Assembly: GCA_947069175.1 (NCBI GenBank)
Contig: CAMTDV010000012.1
Coordinates: 36,860,341-36,924,340 of the forward strand
DNA: 64,000 bases
Reading direction: 5' to 3'
Source of the DNA: Scalesia atractyloides
Lineage: Eukaryota > Streptophyta > Magnoliopsida > Asterales > Asteraceae
The first letter of the stretch is position 1, and each line of letters begins with the position of its first letter. Under the pieces are notes generated by a model. The model ran no database searches and was not told the origin of the DNA. It saw only the letters and a list, made by a program, of their open reading frames with translations. Of this stretch, positions 56,424 to 64,000 are shown piece by piece. A program made the position numbers and the translations under genes.

Positions 56424-57655
56424 CTTTTACGAGGTTAAACTGAGGGGCATATTAAAATATATATATTTTTATAATTCAATTCAACTTATTTAATATTGTA
56501 ATTTTAAATTTTTATTTGAGGTTTGGCTGGAGCTGGATATAAGAAGATGAGGGACTGTCGGTGACACAATGTCGAAGGTTATGGATTGAAGCTGCTGATT
56601 CACGAGGTCTGGATGGCTATAAAAAAGATGGGTTTAGGACATTCCGACATAATGTAGCAATCTTACGTTGTCTCTTCATCTTCTCCGTGTCTCCATCTAT
56701 CATACATTCATACCCATCTTCATTTTAGACCTGCAACCAACTATTGTAGGCTAGAGTATTATTCCTTTTATGTTTAGACTACAATCTGTCTGGGTTAGCT
56801 TGGGTTTATTCTCAGACTTTGGTTGTATTTTGGAATAAAACAAGTTTATTTTGCATTAGTTTACAGAGCCAATCAAGAAACACAAAAGTTTTAACATTAT
56901 CCTAACAAACATAAGTGTCATAGTAGAACACATACAAAGAGGATCAATGTAAAATGCAGATTTAACCATTTTCATTAATGTCCAGGCCGCCACTTTCCTC
57001 TTTTCTGAAACAAGCCGACAACTGTTTTTGGTAATAAGTCTTGTGGACTAGCGATGAACGTTTGAGATGGCATGGCAACTGTTGCAAACACAAATCAAAG
57101 TTAGTAAGTTATATGTTGCAAAGACAATTCTTCTAAGCATTGAAGAGGTTAAATTTATTTATTATAAAGTATATGTCTGGTATAGACAGGCGGAGTGGTC
57201 TTTATCAAAAATGATTATAATTTATAAGCAATCTAATCTTATATTTTCGAGTAAAAGACCTCGCATTTTAAACGCCTTGCATTGAGGCCCAAGGCTCCCC
57301 GTTTGAGCCTTGAGTGCACCTTGCGCCTTCGACAACTATGGGTTCAGCCATTCAGGTCCCACCTCTACCCACATACAAGCGAACGTACCCCCGAACACAC
57401 TCTCTAGATGCACTGCTTCACAATGCAGCCCTTGGGGCTTGCTTGTCCACCTCAGCCCAAATGCTAGCTAAATGCGTTGCATTGGGTTTGGTCTAATGGA
57501 AACAATTCTTTTAATTATTTCATGATACTTTGATTATTAGGTTTTAGCAATTAAATACACTCTCAAATATTGATCCATTATAACTTATAAACAGTGATAA
57601 TTAATTTTTTGAGTAATATGTATATATTTGCTTGACTAAAGTATAAGCAAATTAC
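56424..57655. other. No gene seen
   Basis: AT-rich sequence. A stretch at 56640-56860 with TTTAGACTACAATCTG and GGAATAAAACAAG looks like a transcript 3' end or a copia LTR. At 57240-57310 a purine/pyrimidine-biased block (GCCTTGCATTGAGGCCCAAGG) contains a short inverted repeat. No coding frame is supported. Confidence 0.35.
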
Positions 57656-58874
57656 TTATGGAAATGTCATGTGTAGAGAAAATAAAAGTGTGTGAAATGT
57701 TATTTTGTGTAGCATAAACTCACATGGGCTTCTCCAGTTATCGGTTACAGGAGTTCGCAAACCGCTTGTTAGTCGGAATTTATTGGAACCGTCACGATTG
57801 TCTGAGGTCTTGAAATTTGTGTGCATGCTGAATATATTGAAGTCTTCACCTGGATCATGGGAGGTGGTGCGCGTGCTGAATGGATTAAAGTGTTCATCGA
57901 GATCATCGGAATTGGTGTCCGTGTCGAATCTGTTAAAATATCCATGAAGATCACTGCCGATTAGGGAAGACGACGGGTTTGTGCCTGTTTGCATTGCCAA
58001 TGCATCATCAAGCTGGGCCACAACAGGGGACATCAAAGGTCGTTTGCTAGGATCAATTTGCAAAGATTTACTTATGATTTGTGCAAAAGTATTTCTACAA
58101 TTTGGACCAATTTCACGCACAATACTTCGATCAATGATTTGATTAAGTGATCCATTACTTATCTGTTGTTGGATCCATTTGGCCAGATGGGTGACATCAG
58201 GATCAGGGATGACCCTACCACTTGTGACATGTGTCCCGGTCAACAGTTCCAATAGTACCACACCAAAAGCATATACATCTGTTTGGGTTGAGCATTTGTT
58301 GGATTTGCGGTAATGGGTATCCCGGAGTACCCTGAACAAAAGTTGTTAGCGCTTCACGCTGGTTCGCAGGAATAATGGTTGATAATCCCAAATCTGATAT
58401 TTTAGCATTCATATTCTCATCTAATAAAATGTTGGAACACTTTACATCAAGATGAATGACTATATCCGAGTGTCCCGTGTGAAGATACTGTAACGCACGT
58501 GCAGCTTGAATACATATGTTAAGGCGTTGCTCCCATCTCAAACCGGAGTTGGGAAAGTTGAATAGTTGAGCAGCAAGGTTGCCACGAGACATATATTCAT
58601 ACACCAGTATCATCTCTTCATTCTCCTTGCAATAGCCCATCAGGGTCACCAGGTGAGCGTGACGGCACATGGAAAGCATCTTGATTTCTGTATAGAACTG
58701 TTGAACACCTTGTTTTGATCCCGGTTTTAAACGTTTAACTGCCACAACAGTCATATTCCATCCCGAATAGAGCTTAGCCTTGTATACTTTTCCAAAACCT
58801 CCTTCTCCGATGAGGTTTGACTCATTGAAATTATCGGTAGCTCTTTGTATCATATCGTTGGAAACCAGTGACAT
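57656..58874 (-). pseudogene. Receptor-like cytoplasmic kinase, frameshifted in the activation segment
   Basis: From ATG 58874 the protein shows the glycine loop GEGGFGKV (23-30), Lys47, HLDVKCSNIL with catalytic Asp143 (141-150; Leu replaces Arg, so non-RD), and DLG (161-163). The frame is lost just after GTPGY (186). The next frame resumes at once with RDTHYRKSNKC, TDVYAFGVVLLELLTG and the remaining kinase lobe. The break coincides with a single CGGGATAC (minus; 58317-58324) where two tandem copies would restore the frame, suggesting an 8-bp loss. The C-terminal tail carries three 15-16-residue repeats with FN(R/P/I)F. A GTGAGT donor at 57723-57718 suggests another exon downstream. The kinase relates to, but is clearly distinct from, the one at 24153. 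Confidence 0.75.
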
Positions 58875-60074
58875 CTTTTATGCTATCTTACTAGATATTG
58901 ATCTTGGTGCAAATGAAGCACAATATTTTATTTATTGGGAAGGTGGATTGGTTGTATTGGAAGCTCCTTGTGAATGATTTATATATGGTGATCAGCCAAT
59001 GGGTTGTAGACCCATTCAACGTTTATCATCCAGTGGTGACACTACACATCATATCAACCGCTATTGTTTTGACTTAAAGTTCAAATTTAGACGTCAAAAT
59101 TGTTGTGGTGTTATACAAATGATGTTTCTGTGTTGACGGTTTCAAAAAATGTGTTGCTATGGAGCAAGAGAAAAAAAAATACACGGAATGGTTTGGTGAT
59201 GTAGACTATGAGGGCTTCATAGGAGATTCTTTCAGCCATTATATCAAGAATTCTTCGTTATGAATCACTACATCAAGACTAAAATTTAAAGACCCGTGCC
59301 AACTTCGTCATCTGTTGCTTACCTTTTTTGAACTAGTCAGAGTACCTCGGGTGATGTAGGAATTCACTCGGTAATTCGTTACAATATTACTACACGCACA
59401 ATATTCGAATTTCACTTTTTCAGGAGTATATACCTACCTTTGTAACAGTGCAGATGATTATAAAATTAGTAAATGTTTATGAGATATTATATATTATTAA
59501 TCAACTATATATAATAACATTATGCGAATGACTATAGCAGAAAATTAATAAAATTATATCTTTGAGATACCAACATTTTCAAAATTTTAATTTTTTGTCT
59601 AACCATCATCAATACAAAGAGTTAAATGTATTTACAATTGTGTTCAGTCAGCTACCACATTAGATTTTTACAAATACATATAATATATTCATTTTTCTCT
59701 TCAATACTAAAAATATCTTTACCAATACTTACATTTTCACATCATCATCACTTTTTATATTTTATTTTTCTATACTCAATTTTTTATAGTTAATCTACTT
59801 TTCTATTTTTGTATTATTAAAAATATTATAAACTAATTAAACTAAAACTAAAGTCTCTAATTATATAAAACAAAAAAAATGAGGTTAATGAAAAATAAAA
59901 CAAAATAGTTAACTAATTCAAGTTTGGTGTAATTTGAAATTGATATTTCTTTACTTCGCTACTGTTGATGAAAAAAGAAAACAAAAATTGAAACAATGTT
60001 ACTTTGAATTTTTTTCCTTACTTTGCTACTGTTAAAGGAAAAAGAAAATAAAGATTCAACCAATGTTACTTTTG
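58875..60074. other. No gene seen
   Basis: The upstream flank of the kinase has no obvious TATA box close to its ATG on the minus strand. The rest is very AT-rich, with a short near-duplicate (TTACTTTGAATTT...CTTTGCTACTGTT at about 59950-60060). No coding frame. Confidence 0.4.
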
Positions 60075-60302
60075 TTATTTTCTTTTAACTAGATTTTTCA
60101 CCCGTCGTAATACAGCAGGATCCATTTCATTTGCTTCATAGTTAAAACCCAAGTGTTTGTTACACCAACCTTTAATAGTCATATCGAGAGACCCACCACG
60201 ATGCAGATGCAGCGAGGACGTGGGCCAAAAACCATTCAAAGTACTATCATGAAAAATATTTATTTGATCACACTTTACAACTTCTCCATACAAATTGTTC
60301 AA
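60075..60302 (-). other. Unidentified 75-codon open frame, possible exon fragment
   Basis: The minus strand is open with a non-repetitive composition (FHDSTLNGFWPTSSLHLH, GWCNKHLGFNYE, AVLRRVKNLVKRK) that looks more like protein than the AT-rich surroundings. It opens on TTG and has no upstream ATG before a stop, so if real it is an exon or a fragment. I recognise no family. Confidence 0.25.
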
Positions 60303-62003
60303 ATACCATCATCATTTTATACTTCACATGATGTAATTTTATTGAATTTAGTTTACACACACTTTTTTTGTTTTTCTCCTTGGGGAGTTGTATCCTTTTT
60401 ATTACTTTTATATATATAATATATTCATATAGATATAGGTATATACATATATTATATGTAACAAAAAACTTACTTCAAGTTTTCCTTGGAAGTGAGAGAT
60501 AAAAAAAAGAATAACTTTTTATTGCCAAAAACTTGTTTTCTATTTTTTGAGCTATGAACAGCTCAAACGTACTTTAAAAGAATAAAAAAGACACGTGTGG
60601 CTATTTTAGTTAATATGTTTTTTCATGCTATGCTTCTTTGTAGTAAAATTCGTGTGCAAATACGATTGGTTTTTAGAAAACATGCATACCACATTTTATT
60701 AAACAACAAATAATTATACATTTTTAAGATTTAATTAAAAATAAATTACAAAGAAAGGGAATATCTTTTAAATAACAAATAAAAGGGAACATCTTTTACA
60801 TAACAAATAAATAACAATCGAGCACGCATTATTCTATATTCCATGATCGTAAATTTTGAAACATATCTTAATGCAAGATCCTTTATTGTTACGGTATAGC
60901 GTTCCATAAATCTTTCATCTTCATTTCTTAAAATACAACCTTCACCACATGATCATACACAACGAATAAGATGAAACTGGTTATGATATGCTTCAAACCA
61001 AAACCGAAATTAAATAGACACAATACAAGTTGTGTAGAAAACACGAACAACATATATGTTATTCTTATATTGAACCGGAATATCAAAACCCAATGAAAGA
61101 AAATAAAACCCTAAAAATAAAGATTATAAAATCTAATTCCCAGAGTCAATTTACCTAATCATATATGCATATGCTTATATTGAACCATAATATCAAAACT
61201 AATCAACACTAATAAAAATATTTATCACATACAACATATATTTCTTTTTGTCAACCTTTAAATTGCTTTTTGTAATCCTTACAACTATTAACATCCTGCA
61301 CCCAAAATTACATTAGAAATTATATTAAAAAATCAATTATAAACACTATATGCAACATCATCATGCAGAACCTAATGGATGATGATTGTGACATATTCAA
61401 GAACTCAAATAGTAAAAAGACTAACCACACTTCTAGAAGGTTGTTGATCATGACCAACTCAACCCGATTGTTGCTAAAAGCATTCCCCTAATCTGTACAC
61501 ACTATCTCCGGTTAACCAACTCAAATCCTCTCATTTATCCTCTTCACCCTGTTCATCAAAAGCCTTTCTACAAAATAACAATCACGCCTACTAATTCCTG
61601 GCAGTTTTACGAAATTTCATGGACATTAGGTAAAAAAAATGGCAAAGGAAAAAAATTGCATCTTATTGACGTATAAAACAATGGTGTACCTGAAAAGAGC
61701 ATCCATGTTCATGCCTCATCACATGTTCTTTGTATTCGATACCCTGATACACAAAATTAAAATCTAAAAATGAAATGAACTTCTTTAATCAAATCTAAGC
61801 AAAATCAAAAATATTTTTTCAACAATTTGGATCATATGACTTAGATTTTGGTCTGTCTAGGACACATATATATTATTGTTTGCTATTGATTTATAGAGCA
61901 TAAAACAAAGAATTTGAAACAATAAATCTTTAAACTTATAAAAATAAGTATTAAAATAATAATAATTACATATGAAAATAAAAACTACTAAGATATTTAA
62001 ACT
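60303..62003. other. No gene seen
   Basis: Very AT-rich DNA with no supported reading frame and no repeat or terminal structure I can define. Confidence 0.45.
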
Positions 62004-62222
62004 CTAATAGCAAGAATCAAGAAACTTTAACTTCAACTCCACCGAGCAATGAACCTCTCGATATATGTCATTGATCTTTGTCATGAACTCTAGATCTCTA
62101 TCTCCACACTCTATATTACTCACAACACACAGGTCACAAACGGAAGCTGTCGGCATCGCCCTCAGGTCCCTTGAAACCTGGTCTGTCGTCAGCAGACCAA
62201 GTTGCAGTCTGTTAAAACACAT
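62004..62222 (-). CDS. Unidentified small protein or last exon
   Basis: ATG at 62222 gives 72 residues. The frame is open further upstream to about 62287 (QIEEQVYVDRSTLQELK), so the ATG may be internal to an exon. Visible features are a cysteine cluster SVCDLCVVSNIEC and an amphipathic, charged C-terminus ending KFLDSCY. Codon use and composition look coding against an AT-rich background. I do not recognise the family. It could be the last exon of a gene whose other exons lie to the right on the minus strand, perhaps including the partial frame at 63877-63999. Confidence 0.35.
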   Translation of the reverse strand: MCFNRLQLGLLTTDQVSRDLRAMPTASVCDLCVVSNIECGDRDLEFMTKINDIYREVHCSVELKLKFLDSCY

Positions 62223-62836
62223 CTTCAGCTCTTGAAGAGTGGACCTATCAACATAAACTTGCTCTTCGATTTGTTTAAAAACGTTGCTTTAAATCGTCAG
62301 ATTGTGTAGAAGTATATGATGTCATTTTAATATATTTATAAGAACTAATGCAAAACAATAACAATTGCTCTTTTATTTCGCCGAATGAATCAGTGTATGA
62401 TGAAAAAAAACATTTGAATTGGCAATGCTATTATATAGTGAAATGTATACCAATCCAAAGGTCAGATTTAAATTCAAGCATTTAATAAAAATTTATATTT
62501 AAAAACCATTTACATTTAATGATTTAAAAGGGAAAAACGTGTACATTTGATATAATCATGTACATTTATATTCAAAAACCCTGTGCATTTAATCCGAAAC
62601 CTTTAAAAAATAAGTTTTCATGAGAAAGCAAGTAAAATTAAATATCTAGAAACCTAAAGTACAAATTTTAAACCTTCAAAATAGGTTATCATAATTAGTC
62701 ATCTTTTCATTCAACATATCAAACATTTTAAACACTATAAAAGCCTCATGATTAGTTTAGTTGAAAACAACAATTCACTTTTAGAAAAGTGCCCATCCAT
62801 GAATAAACCATCCAAAAACACTCACACTCTTTCTAA

Positions 62837-63159
62837 ATGGCCAACAGATCCTTCTATCACTGGGCAGATACTAACGTTGTTAAAATGTAATTTTCAAGAT
62901 GGTCACTCCAAGAGCAAAGGTTAGATGAAGAACTCAAGCAAAAAGTTGCTATCGTGAGTGACAATTATTATAAACAAATCTAGAGTAGCATTGCACTGCT
63001 GGATGAAGTTGTCTGTTCTACTCCATCAGAGTTCAAAGATAAAGCAGAAAAGTTTATCACATGACTGCTGAAACAGTATCAGAAGACTTGTGATATGCTA
63101 GCTGATCTACAAATTAAAAGAGAAAATGAAATTGCTTGAAAGAAGACGAGAGTCATAGG
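62837..63159 (+). pseudogene. Unidentified helical protein gene with four in-frame stops
   Basis: From ATG 62837 (MANRSFYHWADTN) one frame keeps protein-like, charged helical sequence for over 100 codons: EQRLDEELKQKVAIVSDNYY, LDEVVCSTPSEFKDKAEKF, QYQKTCDMLADLQIKREN. It contains stops at 62888 (TAA), 62981 (TAG), 63062 (TGA) and 63137 (TGA). There is no frameshift. Each stop is one C-to-T step from a sense codon (CAA, CAG, CGA, CGA). The family is unknown to me. It may be related to the coiled-coil-like partial frame at the right edge. Confidence 0.5.
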
Positions 63160-63493
63160 CATCCTACGAAGTGTTAATTGAAGCGTGTAATTTTTAATAT
63201 TTTTCAAAATCAGAATTTTGTAATACTGTTTAATATCATGAAGAAAATTCAGACTTTGTTTTTTTTTATAAAGTTACAATCTTTTTATCAGTTATCAATT
63301 GGCAAAATGACAACTTTACGCTTAAATTACTAATATAACTTATCAGTGATCATTAGCAAACAAAGTATGACATATGCAAATAACGTATTGATTTCAAACA
63401 TTCCATCTATCAAATATATCAATTTCTTGACCAAACTTAGATATTAAAATTAACAATATTAATTAAAAATCAATAAATTCAAAAAACTCAAAT

Positions 63494-63496
<3 letters not shown>
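63160..63496. other. No gene seen
   Basis: AT-rich spacer after the pseudogene. Nothing coding. Confidence 0.4.

Positions 63497-63573
<77 letters not shown>
63497..63573. repeat. Compound (CA)n(TA)n microsatellite
   Basis: An uninterrupted CA run (63497-63540) changes directly into a TA run (63541-63573). Confidence 0.95.
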
Positions 63574-63579
<6 letters not shown>

Positions 63580-63876
63580 AAATTCAGTAAACTTTGCAAT
63601 ATATAGATGATTATCAAATCAGAATACCAAACAACTACTAAATTCATCATTTAATAATAATATAGGTTTATCATATATCTAGTTTATATAATATTAATCA
63701 TAGTAATGTGATTCTTTTAATTACTGCACAAAATAAACTAAAAAAACACTATATAAATACAACACGATACAATACAATACAATAACAGTAATTTAAATAG
63801 TTCACATAATAAATTTTTAAAACACTACCTCAAAATAGATTGGTAAATACCTAGACAACTTTTTGCAAATTTCCAA

Positions 63877-63999
63877 CTAACTCAACAAAGGTAGAAATCT
63901 AAATCGTATACGAAACTCTTGGTTTCCTGAATCATCCAACACAACTTTTTGCAATTCCATCACCATCTGCAACGAATCTCCATCATGCTTAAGTTTCTC
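63877..63999 (-). CDS. Partial coding frame at the right window edge
   Basis: The minus strand is open from the edge (EKLKHDGDSLQMVMELQKVV) to TAG at 63879-63877. The sequence is charged and helical, unlike the AT-rich DNA beside it, suggesting the end of an exon or gene that continues beyond the window. The last dozen codons (RIRFRFLPLLS) may be intron read-through. No family assigned. Confidence 0.35.
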   Translation of the reverse strand, partial: EKLKHDGDSLQMVMELQKVVLDDSGNQEFRIRFRFLPLLS

Positions 64000-64000
64000 T

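Noticed and set aside
57314..57496. 60-codon frame in GC-richer DNA
   Set aside because: No recognised domain and no intron structure. Not called a gene.

Overview
This is nuclear DNA from a flowering plant. The base composition is AT-rich, host genes are split by GT-AG introns, and most of the window is layered retrotransposon sequence. Several features suggest Asteraceae: a broken gene of the PF04195 'gypsy-type transposon' coiled-coil family, a receptor-like cytoplasmic kinase beside a JIP23 gene, and Tekay-type chromovirus gag. The species cannot be named from the sequence. I see nothing bacterial, organellar or CRISPR-like.

Layout. 1-2264: leader, primer-binding site (PBS) and LTR of a minus-strand Ty3/gypsy element (family B). 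2619-2885: probable LINE tail. 3173-7059: a 3.9 kb solo LTR (family C) with a perfect 5-bp target duplication and a W-box array. 7065-9420: no gene recognised. 9430-11200: LTR-like remnant with CpG-rich hairpins. 12439-13706: dead Myb/SANT gene of the PIF/Harbinger-associated type. 14386-15457: MULE-type MITE. 15830-17660: decayed repeats. 18608-21764: truncated Tat-lineage element carrying an antisense, intron-containing PF04195-type pseudogene. 22506-23205: 42-bp minisatellite.

24153-26720 is the main host-gene island: a kinase gene followed on the same strand, about 0.5 kb later, by a two-exon 23-kDa jasmonate-induced-protein (JIP23) gene whose start is missing. 28663-42592 is a nested composite. 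A family B solo LTR is split at a TGTAT target by an LTR-internal-LTR-internal-LTR array (29265-41073) of a gag-only element. The two internal copies share the same inactivating stops. 42908-44365 is a CACTA-type fragment. 44371-54145 is a complete but dead Tekay/Del-like chromovirus on the minus strand, with 2.5 kb LTRs and a GTTTA target duplication. 54318-55280 is a copia remnant and 55294-56414 a second MULE-type MITE with a perfect 9-bp duplication. 57656-58874 is a second kinase gene, broken by what looks like loss of one copy of an 8-bp tandem repeat. The last 6 kb holds small unidentified coding remnants, one with four in-frame stops that could all be C-to-T changes, and a partial exon at the right edge.

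Only the first kinase and perhaps the JIP23 gene look intact enough to function. The most informative signals are structural: nested insertions dated by target duplications, a tandem retroelement array that arose after its gag was dead, hairpins whose stems covary between repeat copies, and CpG-rich palindrome clusters in the U3 regions of four different LTRs.
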